A stretch of DNA of 64,000 nt from an uncultured Alphaproteobacteria bacterium (GTDB taxonomy: Bacteria; Pseudomonadota; Alphaproteobacteria; Thalassobaculales; Thalassobaculaceae), in the NCBI GenBank assembly GCA_937776645.1, contig CALMRI010000012.1, positions 114,016 through 178,015 on the forward strand, read 5' to 3'. A program made the position numbers and the translations under genes. Below are positions 1-8,569 of the stretch, one piece after another; position 1 is the first letter of the stretch; every line of letters starts with the position of its first letter. The notes under the pieces were generated by a model, which saw only the letters and a list, made by a program, of their open reading frames with translations, did not search any database and was not told where the DNA came from.

Positions 1-543
1 GCGTCCCTGCTCGACATAAGCGGCGCGTTCCCCGCCCTCGGCACCGACCATATGGACGTGATTGGAAATCACCCCAGGTTTTTCGCTGATGTAATGGGAC
101 GCAGTCGCCGAAAACCCGAGATTAAGGGAACCGGCGGGAAAGATCGGTTTGTGGAACGACGTCGCCGAGGCGAACACAGAGAGGTCGTCGATCTCGTCGA
201 TATAGGTCTCGATGTCGGTTTGGCCGTGGATATTCTGGAACACTTGGCTGAAATCGTTGCGCGGCAGATCGGTATAAACCATCTGGATAGGGCGCGACGG
301 GACGCGGCGGCGGATCTCCTTCAGCACCGTCCCAACCATGGTAACCGAGGTCCCGCCATCGGCGCAGCCCATATCGGACATGGTAAAGGTGGACCCGTCA
401 TCGGCTGGAGCCATCCGGTCCACGGCCGCTAGAATCAACGGCGTGGCACCGTCGATCACATGCTTGGCGCCGGTGGTTACCTTGGCATAGTAGCCACCGC
501 CTTTCATCGACATAAAACCGGCGGTGGCAGCAGATTTAGTCAT
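1..543 (-). CDS. SABATH-type SAM-dependent carboxyl methyltransferase (partial)
   Basis: Left-edge partial gene; the N-terminal 181 codons are visible and the C-terminus lies outside the window. The protein resembles the SABATH family (Pfam Methyltransf_7), which methylates small-molecule carboxyl groups with S-adenosylmethionine and is best known from plants. Visible family landmarks are an N-terminal MKGGGYYAK stretch, the SAM-site segment MSDMGCADGG, the DLPRNDFSQVFQ block and the FPAGSLNLGFSATASHY block, matching the plant order (lNDLPgNDFN, then FPxxSLhf.hSSySLHW). The ATG at 543-541 follows a GGAGAAACC-like Shine-Dalgarno. It lies 28 nt after the dioxygenase gene and is the distal gene of a four-gene minus-strand operon. 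The substrate cannot be read from this part. Family assignment is fairly sure; function is inferred. Confidence 0.8.
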   Translation of the reverse strand, partial: MTKSAATAGFMSMKGGGYYAKVTTGAKHVIDGATPLILAAVDRMAPADDGSTFTMSDMGCADGGTSVTMVGTVLKEIRRRVPSRPIQMVYTDLPRNDFSQVFQNIHGQTDIETYIDEIDDLSVFASATSFHKPIFPAGSLNLGFSATASHYISEKPGVISNHVHMVGAEGGERAAYVEQGR

Positions 544-571
544 GGTTTCTCCTGGTTTCGGCTATGCCTCG

Positions 572-1465
572 TCACTCGGCGGCTTGATTGGGAGTTTTTC
601 CGGCCTGATGCGCCCACGGGCCGACATAACCCTTCGACCAGTCCGGAGGCACTTCACAAGGCCGGGGGTCGTGGCACGACATGCGCGCCGGTTGCCCGCG
701 CACGATCGTGCCGGCCCGCGGGCTGCGGATGGCATTCGCCCTGTAAGGGAAAGAATCCGCCGAGGAAAACACCATCAGCAGAAACGGCCGCGAGCGATCC
801 GACATATTCGGGGCCGAGCCGTGAATGGTACGACAGTTGAGCATCACCAGAGAACCGGCCGGCCCGATCATGTGATTGGCCTTGTCCATGTCGATCCGGT
901 CTTCGGGAATCCGCAGGGCCCAGTTCCGATCAACGTCATACATGCTGTGCAGCGGGCCCCTGTGGCTGCCGCGAATGGTGATCAGCGGCCCCTGCTCAGC
1001 TTGGCAATCCTCAAGATAGAGGCCAACCGTCACCGGGCTATAATCCGTGTGCGGCCAAGCCTGAATGTCCTGATGCCAGTCGAACTTCATGCCGCCCTTG
1101 GACCATTTGAAGTTGAGCTTGGAGTGATGGTATTTCACATCCGGCCCAACCAGATCGGCGGCGCCCTCGACGGCTGGAGAGCTCGATGTAAAATCCCAGA
1201 AGTCGGGGTGATGGTCGATCGGGCTGGACAGCCGCTTTAGCCGCGGCGCGGCGGCGCAATGGCCAGCCTCCAGAATATAGACACCATCGGACTCGGTGAT
1301 CGCTCGGCTGCGCTCGATGATCTCGTCCGAAGCAGCGCGAAGACGTTTCAACCAGACCTCAGGAACCGCCCCCTCGACCAGCACCGCGCCTTCCTCGAAA
1401 TACTGCTCGCGCTGCGCAGCGCTCAGGATCGAGGTGGGGTGCTTCAGAATGTCTTGTTCCAGCAT
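572..1465 (-). CDS. Phytanoyl-CoA dioxygenase (PhyH) family protein
   Basis: Fe(II)/2-oxoglutarate-dependent oxygenase of the PhyH family, 297 aa, a usual length. The 2-His-1-carboxylate triad is visible as H131-x-D133 (WHQDIQ) and H215 (CRTIHGSAPN), with a likely 2-oxoglutarate-binding Arg in RSRPFLL near residue 226. These enzymes hydroxylate unactivated C-H bonds of CoA esters or free small molecules; the substrate is not predictable. The start at 1465 is preceded by a strong GAGGAGGAG Shine-Dalgarno. It lies 37 nt after the VOC gene and 28 nt before the SABATH methyltransferase, so it is probably co-transcribed with SDR, VOC protein and methyltransferase. Confidence 0.87.
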   Translation of the reverse strand: MLEQDILKHPTSILSAAQREQYFEEGAVLVEGAVPEVWLKRLRAASDEIIERSRAITESDGVYILEAGHCAAAPRLKRLSSPIDHHPDFWDFTSSSPAVEGAADLVGPDVKYHHSKLNFKWSKGGMKFDWHQDIQAWPHTDYSPVTVGLYLEDCQAEQGPLITIRGSHRGPLHSMYDVDRNWALRIPEDRIDMDKANHMIGPAGSLVMLNCRTIHGSAPNMSDRSRPFLLMVFSSADSFPYRANAIRSPRAGTIVRGQPARMSCHDPRPCEVPPDWSKGYVGPWAHQAGKTPNQAAE

Positions 1466-1502
1466 ATTCGCTCCTCCTCACTATCGCTCAAGCGACGTTT
1501 AG

Positions 1503-2381
1503 TCACGCCGTTGCGAATTCCATCACAACACCGAACAATTCGCTTGGGCCGATTTGCAAAACCCCCGATACTTCCCGCACCGCGATACCGGCGTCATCCA
1601 GGATCGCCCGCTGCCGCGCCAAATCCTCGACCTGGATCTGGAAGCCAGCGAAATGCGCGGAATGGATCGGTCCCACCGTATCGGCGCCGAACCGCTCCCG
1701 ATACGCCGTCGGCGTCAGCATGACGATCGAGCCCAAATTGGTAGCCACACAAAGCCCGTCACTCTGAGCATCACCACTGATCGTGACCGCCTCGGCGCCA
1801 TGCGTTCCCCGGAAAAAGCCTGCATGCGCTGCAGGATCCGGCGCGACCATGATCGCCTCGGTGACATGGTGGGCACCATTGGCGTGAACCTGATAGGCCG
1901 GCTTCCAAAAATGCTCCGGCGCATGTTGTTGGCAGGTGAAGAAGGTTGTCTCCGGCATCGTCGAGTCGGTAACAAACGCCAGGGAAAAAGCAACCGTCAC
2001 CTCGCTGCCGTCGGGCAGGGTGGCCTTGCGGGAAAAGTCGACATTCTCGAAGGCATCGAGGTTGGCGGCGAGAAAGTCCTGGCGGTCCGCGCGGGCGTCC
2101 TGGGTCTGGAATACCAACGAGGACATCCCCTCGCGGCGGCTCAGAAAATCCGCGTTGCCGCGGGCGAAGCTGAACACCCCGGGGCCATGCGGTGGGATGA
2201 TCTCGGCATCGGCAATCCCGACGACCTCAAGGAAATTACCCTGCATCTGAACCAGGAAATTCTCGGTGCCAAAAGGATGCAAGGCCCGCGGCGTGGTGGT
2301 GAAGCCGAGACGCTCATAGACGCCCCGGGCCGCTTCTAAAGCATTCACCACCATCACCAGATGGTCTATCCCGCGCACCAT
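1503..2381 (-). CDS. VOC / glyoxalase-like domain protein
   Basis: A 292-aa protein of the vicinal-oxygen-chelate superfamily, resembling the Glyoxalase_3 (glyoxalase-like) group. The N-terminal half opens with GIDHLVMVV and YERLGFTTTP, the typical first strand and helix of a VOC module. A second module begins near HHVTEAIMVAPDP and ends with FGVVMEF. Such proteins include dioxygenases, isomerases and lyases that bind a metal through His/Glu residues. ATG 2381 is chosen over an upstream in-frame ATG at 2450 because AGGAGACGGGCG sits directly before it and the longer form would overlap the SDR gene. Gaps of 40 nt upstream and 37 nt downstream fit an operon. Substrate unknown. Confidence 0.8.
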   Translation of the reverse strand: MVRGIDHLVMVVNALEAARGVYERLGFTTTPRALHPFGTENFLVQMQGNFLEVVGIADAEIIPPHGPGVFSFARGNADFLSRREGMSSLVFQTQDARADRQDFLAANLDAFENVDFSRKATLPDGSEVTVAFSLAFVTDSTMPETTFFTCQQHAPEHFWKPAYQVHANGAHHVTEAIMVAPDPAAHAGFFRGTHGAEAVTISGDAQSDGLCVATNLGSIVMLTPTAYRERFGADTVGPIHSAHFAGFQIQVEDLARQRAILDDAGIAVREVSGVLQIGPSELFGVVMEFATA

Positions 2382-2421
2382 CGCCCGTCTCCTGTCCTTA
2401 TCTGCCAACTTCCGCGACGGC

Positions 2422-3192
2422 CTAACGGTTGGCGGCGCCGCCATCGACATTGATGGTGATGCCGGTCAGCCAGGAGGCCCGGTCGGAACACAGGAAGGTG
2501 GTGACATCCGCGACCTCTTCGACCGTCGCCGGACGATTCAACGGCATCCCGGCGAAATAGTCCTGCCAACGGCTTTCGTCGCCTTTCTCGGCCTTGGCGC
2601 GGGTCTTCAGAATCGTGGCGATACGCTCGGTCTGCACCGCCCCCGGACAGATCCCCAGAACTCGCATCCCATCTTCCAGCGCATGGGCGCCCATGGCGTT
2701 GGTAAAGCCGATGATCGAAGCATTGCCCGCCGAACCAGCAACGTAATTGCGGTCAACCCGAACGCCCGCTAGCCCAATGATGTTAAGGATCACTCCACCG
2801 CCGTTGTTTTGCATCAACGGATAGAATCGCCGGGTCATGTTGATGTAACCGAACACCTTGAGATCCCAAGCCTCGCGCCAAGTCTTCTCGTCGACCGCCT
2901 GGATGTCGCCGGCCGGGATGGCACCAGCGTTATTCACCAGAACATCGATATCGGCGCAACGCTCCGCCAGCGTGTCAACATTGGTCGAGTCCGACAGGTC
3001 CAGCGCATGGATGGTGACGTCGACGTCATGCTTGGCGGTAATCGCATCGCGCGCCGCCGCGAGGTCCGCTTCGGTGCGTGACGCCAGATGCAGATTGCAG
3101 CCCTCGGCCGCGAATTCATGCGCGCACGCGAGACCGATACCCTTGGAGGCACCTGTGATCAGAACCGTCTTACCGGTGAGATGCAAATCCAT
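2422..3192 (-). CDS. Short-chain dehydrogenase/reductase with atypical active site
   Basis: Classical-length SDR, 256 aa. The Rossmann motif TGASKGIG is at residues 13-20 and NNAG at 87-90. The catalytic Tyr is present (Y150), but the Lys four residues later is replaced by Ser (YVAGS) and the usual Ser region reads NIIGLAG without an obvious catalytic Ser. Homologues with a Y-x-x-G-(S/A)-x-GNA pattern exist, so this is likely a subfamily trait rather than a mutation. The start at 3192 follows AAGGGA; a longer frame begins at 3234. It is the first gene of the minus-strand operon and is divergent from hyuB, with a 196-nt gap that should hold promoters for both directions. Substrate unknown. Confidence 0.85.
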   Translation of the reverse strand: MDLHLTGKTVLITGASKGIGLACAHEFAAEGCNLHLASRTEADLAAARDAITAKHDVDVTIHALDLSDSTNVDTLAERCADIDVLVNNAGAIPAGDIQAVDEKTWREAWDLKVFGYINMTRRFYPLMQNNGGGVILNIIGLAGVRVDRNYVAGSAGNASIIGFTNAMGAHALEDGMRVLGICPGAVQTERIATILKTRAKAEKGDESRWQDYFAGMPLNRPATVEEVADVTTFLCSDRASWLTGITINVDGGAANR

Positions 3193-3388
3193 GGTGGCTA
3201 TTCCCTTAAGTGAATCGGCTGTTGCTGACGGCAATCTTGGAGCGTGAGGCGGTGCCTTGGCAAGCGGTGCCGGGGTATCAGCACATATCGGAGAAATTCG
3301 ATTAATTCACCGAACACCCCTGCTGGGCCTTTCCATTGCGGGCCCGCCGTCGCACACTTCGCAACGAATGCAAGAGCTGGGGGTAGTG

Positions 3389-5185
3389 ATGAGCGGAAAG
3401 ACTTGGGATCCGATCGAGTTCGAACTACTGCGGAACGCCGTGGTGTCAATCGCCGACGAGATGGCGCTGACGATCATGCGCACGACGTATTCCGGTGTGT
3501 TGCGCGACAACATGGACTTCTCCACCGCGTTTTGTGACGCCGAGGGCAAGTTGGTCGCCCAGGGACTCACCCTACCAGGCCATCTGGGATCGATCCCAAC
3601 AGCTTTGGGCGCGGTGGTCGAGCGCTTCGGCGCGGTGATGAAGCAGGATGACATGTTCTGCCTCAACGATCCGTTTGCCGGCGGCATGCATCTGCCCGAC
3701 ATCTTCATCTTTAAGCCGATCTTCCATGACGGCCAGCGCATCGCCTTTGCCGCCACGATCTGCCACCACACCGATGTCGGCGGCAGAGTCGCCGGCTCGA
3801 ATGCCTCAGATTCAACCGAGATCTACCAGGAAGGTCTCCGCATCCCGCCCATGTACATGTTCGAGCAGGGCAAGCGGAACGAGACGCTGTTCAGTCTGAT
3901 CGAGGCCAATGTCCGGGTCCCGGTGAAAGTGTTTGGCGACATCCGCGCCCAACTCGCCGCCTGCAACATCGCCGAGCGACAATTCCTGGAGTTGGTGACC
4001 GAGCATGGCGTCGACACGATGACCAATTTCCTAGTCGATTTCGTCGACTATACTGAGCGGGTGACCAAGGCGGCGCTGCTTGAGTTGCCAGACGGCGAAT
4101 GGAGTTTCGAGGATTGGATCGACGATGATGGTGTCGATGTCGGCAAACCGATCCGGCTATTCGTAACCCTCAAGAAGCAGGGGGACCGGATGTTCGCCGA
4201 CTGGGCCGGCACCTCGGACCAGGTCAGGGGCGCGATCAACAACACCTTGTCCTTCACCAAGGCGGCGACCTATTGCGGCGTCAAGTCGGTGCTACCTAAT
4301 GACGTGCCGGCAAACGAGGGGTTCTTCCGCTGTGTCGAGGTGACGGCGCCGCCCGGCACCATCGCCAATGGGGTGCTGCCGGCAGCCTGCGCGGCGCGCG
4401 GGCTAACCGGGTTCCGCATGGTTGACTGCGTGCTCGGCGCGCTGGCGATGATGTTGCCGGACAAGGTGATGGCGGCCTCGGACGGTGGCAATACCGGGGT
4501 GTCCATCGGCGGCTATGATGATAAGCGCAATCCGTTCATTTATGTCGACTTCGCCTGCGGCACCTGGGGCGCCCGGCCCTGGGCCGATGGATTGTCAGGC
4601 AATTCGAATCTGTTCGCCAACATGGCGTCGCAATCGATCGAGGTTTGCGAGGCGGAGAACCCAATCGAGATTCTGGCCTACGAGTTTCTGCAAGACCGGG
4701 CCGGGGCCGGCAAGTTTCGCGGTGGCGCCCCGTACCGGCGGGACTACCGGTTGTTGGAGACTGAAGCGGTCCTGCAGGTTCGCTCGGACCGGCATGTCTT
4801 CAGGCCCTACGGCCTCTATGGCGGTAATCCCGGCGCGCCCTCAAGTAATGCAATGAACCCCGCCACCGACAACCGGCCCCTCGACTCCAAGCTGACGATG
4901 ACGATGTTTGCCGGCGAGGTGTTCAGCCACGAGTTGGCCGGCGGCGGCGGTTGGGGCGACCCGTTGGAGCGCGAGCCCGGCATGGTGTTGCGCGATGTGC
5001 GAAACGAGTTGGTCAGCCCGGAACGGGCGCTCCACGACTACGGCGTCATCGTCGACACTGAGGCCTGGAGCGTCGATCTGGCGGCAACCGAGACACTGAG
5101 ATCGAAAATTCGTGCAACGCGCATTGGCGCCTCGCAAGCCGTGCTCTGGGAAGACTGGCCCCGAGCCGAGCAGGCGGCCGAGTAG
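3389..5185 (+). CDS. hyuB: Hydantoinase B/oxoprolinase family protein (HyuB)
   Basis: 598-aa subunit of an ATP-dependent N-methylhydantoinase / 5-oxoprolinase / acetone-carboxylase-like enzyme. Landmarks are the N-terminal DPIEFELLRNAVVSIADEM segment, the FCDAEGKLVAQG and GHLGSIPTA motifs, the LNDPFAGGMHLPD metal-site region and the C-terminal GGGGWGDPLERE motif of the family. ATG 3389 is chosen because homology begins there and GGGGG lies just upstream; an in-frame ATG at 3257 would add 44 residues unrelated to the family. hyuA follows after 24 nt, so the pair is an operon. The real substrate (hydantoin, oxoproline or another cyclic amide) cannot be decided from sequence. Confidence 0.9.
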   Translation: MSGKTWDPIEFELLRNAVVSIADEMALTIMRTTYSGVLRDNMDFSTAFCDAEGKLVAQGLTLPGHLGSIPTALGAVVERFGAVMKQDDMFCLNDPFAGGMHLPDIFIFKPIFHDGQRIAFAATICHHTDVGGRVAGSNASDSTEIYQEGLRIPPMYMFEQGKRNETLFSLIEANVRVPVKVFGDIRAQLAACNIAERQFLELVTEHGVDTMTNFLVDFVDYTERVTKAALLELPDGEWSFEDWIDDDGVDVGKPIRLFVTLKKQGDRMFADWAGTSDQVRGAINNTLSFTKAATYCGVKSVLPNDVPANEGFFRCVEVTAPPGTIANGVLPAACAARGLTGFRMVDCVLGALAMMLPDKVMAASDGGNTGVSIGGYDDKRNPFIYVDFACGTWGARPWADGLSGNSNLFANMASQSIEVCEAENPIEILAYEFLQDRAGAGKFRGGAPYRRDYRLLETEAVLQVRSDRHVFRPYGLYGGNPGAPSSNAMNPATDNRPLDSKLTMTMFAGEVFSHELAGGGGWGDPLEREPGMVLRDVRNELVSPERALHDYGVIVDTEAWSVDLAATETLRSKIRATRIGASQAVLWEDWPRAEQAAE

Positions 5186-5209
5186 CTGGTACAAATTAGG
5201 AGCACCGAT

Positions 5210-7294
5210 ATGAGCACCTTTCGCGTCGGCGTCGATATCGGCGGCACGTTCACCGATATCGTTTTTCTGAACGCCGAGGGCCGGCTGTTCACCAAGAAAG
5301 TCCCGTCCAGCGTCGACAACTATGCCCGCGCCATTGTCGAAGGCGTGGCCGAGGTTTTCGCCGATGCCGGGATCGGTCCCGACAGCATCCACGAAATTCG
5401 CCATGGCACCACAGTCGCCTCCAACGCGATCCTGGAACATAAGGGAGCGCGAGTTGGGCTGATCACCTCGTCCGGGTTTCGCGATGTGTTGGAGATCCGA
5501 ACCCTGCGCATGCCACGGCTCTATGACCTGGCCTGGGAAAAACCCCCGGCCCTGGTCGAGCGCTATCTGCGCCGGGTGGTCGACGAGCGTATCAACGGTA
5601 ACGGTGGGGTCGAGCGGGCGCCGACCCGGGCCGATATCGAGCAGGCGGTAGACAAGCTGCTGGAGGAGCGGGTCGAGGCGATCGCAGTCTGTCTGATCAA
5701 CGCCTATGCCAATCCAGCCCACGAGCGGCTCATCGAGGCGGTAATCCGAGAAAAGGCGCCGGACCTGCCGCTTTGCATCAGCGCAGACGTGTTGCCGGAA
5801 ATGAAAGAGTATGAGCGCACCTCGACGACGGTGATCAACGCTTATGTCCTGCCGGTCGTTGGCGCCTATCTGGCGGCTTTGCGCAAGGGACTGGACGAAG
5901 ACGGGATCACCGCGCCGATCTATTTGATGCAATCGAATGGCGGGTTAACCACCTCGGAGACGGCAGCGCGATTGCCCATGCATATCATCGAGTCCGGCCC
6001 CGCCGGCGGGGTCATCGGCAGTCAGGCGATCGCACGCGCCTCGGGGTTGGAGAACGTTATCACCTTCGACATGGGCGGTACGACGGCGAAAACCTCGATG
6101 ATTGCCCGGGGCGAGGTCACCCGCGCGCTCGACATGCAGGTCGGGGGCAACATCTTGCACGGCTCGCGCCTGCTGACCGGTTCCGGTTATGCGTTGAAGG
6201 TGCCAGCGATCGATCTGGCCGAGGTAGGCGCCGGGGGTGGCTCGATCCTGTCGATCGATGCCGGCGGCTCACTGCGCGCCGGGCCACATAGCGCCGGCGC
6301 GTCGCCGGGACCAGTCTGTTACGACATGGGCGGCGAGGATCCGACGATTACCGATGCCAATATCCTGCTTGGCTACATCAACCCGCGCCATCTGGTCGGT
6401 GGCGCCTTGAAGTTAAATTTGGACAAGGCGGCCCGGATCTTTGAAGAAAAGATCGCCGACCCGCTTGGCTTGCCTGTCGATGTCGCCGCCTACGGGGCAC
6501 ATCTGATCTCGGCCTCGAACATGATCCGGGCGATCAAGGCGGTTTCAACGGAGCGGGGCCGCGACCCACGCAGTTACGCGCTGTTCGCCTTTGGCGGCAA
6601 CGGCCCGCTATTCGCCGCCGGGATGGCCGCCTCGATTGGCATCAAACGTGTGGTCGTGCCACCGTCGCCCGGCCTGTTCTCGTCCTTTGGCCTGCTTTAT
6701 GCTGATGTTGAGCACCACTATTCTCGCACCTTCCGCCGGCTGCTATCACAAGCCAATCCGGCGGAGATGACCGAGGCCTGGGACAAACTCGCGAGTGAAG
6801 CGCTGAGCCAACTCGAAAATGAAGGCTTCACCGGGGCCGACGCGGTAATCGAACGCTCGGCCAGCCTGCATTACAAGGGGCAGATTTATGAGCTGGCGGT
6901 GCCGGCGCCGGACGGCGCCCTAGATGCAGAAAAACTGGTCGAGTTGGCCGAGCGATTCGGCCAGGAACACGAAACGGTCTATGGCCATCGCGCCGGGCCG
7001 GAGGAGCCGGTGGAACTAGTGAACATCGCGGTCATCGGGCGCGGTGTTTCGCAAACCAGCCGGGTTCCCGACGAGCTATTCGCCGACGCGGCGGCGCGGC
7101 CCACCGACACCTCCCGACAAGCCTATTTCGGCCACGAGCATGGCTGGCTAGAAACCCCGGTAATCGCCCGCGCCGACCTCGCCGACCGGGTCGTAGGCCC
7201 CGCAATCGTCGAGGAGTATGACGCAACTTGCCTGATCCCTCCAGGCAGCACCGCATCGCTCGACCGTTTCGGCAATATCGTGATCGATCTGTGA
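5210..7294 (+). CDS. hyuA: Hydantoinase/oxoprolinase family protein, ATPase subunit (HyuA)
   Basis: 694-aa partner of HyuB. The N-terminus has the actin/hexokinase-type phosphate loop VDIGGTFTD near residues 9-17, then the HGTTVASNAILE motif, ITSSGFRDVLEI, the SGPAGGVIGS segment and a second phosphate motif, FDMGGTTAKTS. Length and motif order match N-methylhydantoinase A / oxoprolinase subunits, which couple ATP hydrolysis to amide-ring opening. A good Shine-Dalgarno (AGGAGC) lies 7 nt before the ATG. It sits between hyuB (24-nt gap) and gmhB (16-nt gap); the co-location with gmhB is probably incidental read-through. Family certain, substrate unknown. Confidence 0.93.
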   Translation: MSTFRVGVDIGGTFTDIVFLNAEGRLFTKKVPSSVDNYARAIVEGVAEVFADAGIGPDSIHEIRHGTTVASNAILEHKGARVGLITSSGFRDVLEIRTLRMPRLYDLAWEKPPALVERYLRRVVDERINGNGGVERAPTRADIEQAVDKLLEERVEAIAVCLINAYANPAHERLIEAVIREKAPDLPLCISADVLPEMKEYERTSTTVINAYVLPVVGAYLAALRKGLDEDGITAPIYLMQSNGGLTTSETAARLPMHIIESGPAGGVIGSQAIARASGLENVITFDMGGTTAKTSMIARGEVTRALDMQVGGNILHGSRLLTGSGYALKVPAIDLAEVGAGGGSILSIDAGGSLRAGPHSAGASPGPVCYDMGGEDPTITDANILLGYINPRHLVGGALKLNLDKAARIFEEKIADPLGLPVDVAAYGAHLISASNMIRAIKAVSTERGRDPRSYALFAFGGNGPLFAAGMAASIGIKRVVVPPSPGLFSSFGLLYADVEHHYSRTFRRLLSQANPAEMTEAWDKLASEALSQLENEGFTGADAVIERSASLHYKGQIYELAVPAPDGALDAEKLVELAERFGQEHETVYGHRAGPEEPVELVNIAVIGRGVSQTSRVPDELFADAAARPTDTSRQAYFGHEHGWLETPVIARADLADRVVGPAIVEEYDATCLIPPGSTASLDRFGNIVIDL

Positions 7295-7310
7295 TCTCGT
7301 CGAGGCGCCA

Positions 7311-7871
7311 GTGACCCGATCCCCAAGTCAATCCCCTCTAGGCAGCTTGCCTGCTAAACCGCGACCCGCAGCCTTCCTCGATCGTGACGGGGTACTAAAC
7401 GAGGATCTCGGCTTTGCACATCGACCCGATCAGATCCGCTGGATCCCCGGCGCCATCGAGGCGGTAAAACGGCTGAACCAACGCGGCTTCCTGGTCTTCA
7501 TCGTGACCAACCAAGCGGGTATAGCCCGTGGTCTGTATACCGAAGACCATGTCCGCGCACTGCATACCTGGATGAACAGAGAATTGGAGCGACATGGCGC
7601 CCGGATCGATGATTTTCGATTCAGCCCGCATCATCCCGACTTCGGCGACGGTCGATATCGCCATCTCGCCGATTGGCGCAAACCGGAGCCCGGAATGCTG
7701 ATCGACCTGATACGGACCTGGTCGGTCCTGACGGAGCCGTCCTTTATGATCGGCGATCGCGATACCGACGTGCAGGCAGCGCAGGCAGCCGGCATCAGGG
7801 GGTTTCTTTTTTCCGGCAGTAATCTGCTGGAGAGGATCGACGAAATCCTTGCCGCGATCAGCTCCGGATAA
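7311..7871 (+). CDS. gmhB: D-glycero-D-manno-heptose-1,7-bisphosphate 7-phosphatase-like HAD hydrolase
   Basis: 186-aa HAD-IIIA phosphatase. Motif I is FLDRDGVLN (residues 22-30, nucleophile D24), motif II VTNQAG and motif IV GDRDTDVQAA, with the GmhB-type PHHPDF loop. It should remove the 7-phosphate of heptose bisphosphate during ADP-heptose synthesis for the LPS inner core, and a matching heptose-7-phosphate kinase lies at 10343. The zinc-binding cysteines usual in GmhB are absent: the loop reads FSPHHP and LADWRKP instead of CPHHP and C-x-CRKP. The start is GTG at 7311, preceded by GAGGCG; no better ATG fits the homology. Histidinol-phosphatase-like activity is an alternative. Confidence 0.85.
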   Translation: MTRSPSQSPLGSLPAKPRPAAFLDRDGVLNEDLGFAHRPDQIRWIPGAIEAVKRLNQRGFLVFIVTNQAGIARGLYTEDHVRALHTWMNRELERHGARIDDFRFSPHHPDFGDGRYRHLADWRKPEPGMLIDLIRTWSVLTEPSFMIGDRDTDVQAAQAAGIRGFLFSGSNLLERIDEILAAISSG

Positions 7872-8071
7872 CCAGTCTAAGGGTCAAAATTTAACACTTG
7901 GCGCCCACGGCAATGCAGGAAGGTGCGCTCATTGATTATCATTTCGTACCTTCCGCCGAACTTTCATCCGTCCTGGGCGACGCAAAGCTTGGAAATGTTG
8001 ATGTTGAGCCGGAGTCCAGGTATCTACGGCCCAGCAACTCATAATCACTCATTTCCTACAGGAGCGGATCG

Positions 8072-8353
8072 ATGGCCAGCGCCACTGCAAGACATATATT
8101 GGTCGATACTGAGGAGCTTTGCGAACAACTCAAAAGTAAAATCGCCGGCGGTGAAGATTTCGCCAAATTGGCACAAGAGCACTCGTCCTGTCCTTCCAGC
8201 GCCAGCGGCGGCGATCTCGGATCATTCGGCCCAGGCCAAATGGTCCCGGAGTTCGACTCGGTCGTGTTCAGCGCCAAGGTCAACGAAGTACAAGGCCCCG
8301 TTAAAACCCAATTTGGCTTTCACCTACTTGAAGTCACCAGCCGTACCGACTGA
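8072..8353 (+). CDS. ppiC: Parvulin-type peptidyl-prolyl isomerase (PpiC-like)
   Basis: A 93-aa stand-alone parvulin domain, the same size as E. coli PpiC. Family features are ARHILVDTEE at the N-terminus, FAKLAQEHSSCPS, the signature GGDLGSFGPGQMVPEFD and the C-terminal FGFHLLEV. It catalyses cis-trans isomerisation of prolyl bonds and, lacking a signal peptide, should be cytoplasmic. AGGAG lies 9 nt before the ATG. It appears monocistronic: 200 nt without a recognised gene precede it and the next gene is convergent. Confidence 0.93.
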   Translation: MASATARHILVDTEELCEQLKSKIAGGEDFAKLAQEHSSCPSSASGGDLGSFGPGQMVPEFDSVVFSAKVNEVQGPVKTQFGFHLLEVTSRTD

Positions 8354-8569
8354 TATAGTATGCACCGTCGATCATGGTAAACGTGCCCGATGCCCCGGTT
8401 CGGGTTCGCCCGCGATCGCCGGTGTTTCGACGACGGTCCAATGCCTGGTATGTGTAGGACACGCCCCATCGAACAACACGGATCGTCAGAACCTAACACT
8501 CGCTGCCACGACAAGAGCAGAAGATGCCCTGGTATGGGGAACGGCTAAGCGCCAGAGCCCGGCACACCT

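Noticed and set aside
4841..5932. Long minus-strand open frame (363 codons) across the hyuB-hyuA junction
   Set aside because: It is antisense to two clear genes in G+C-rich DNA, has no recognisable domain and an Arg/Gln/Asp-rich shadow composition.
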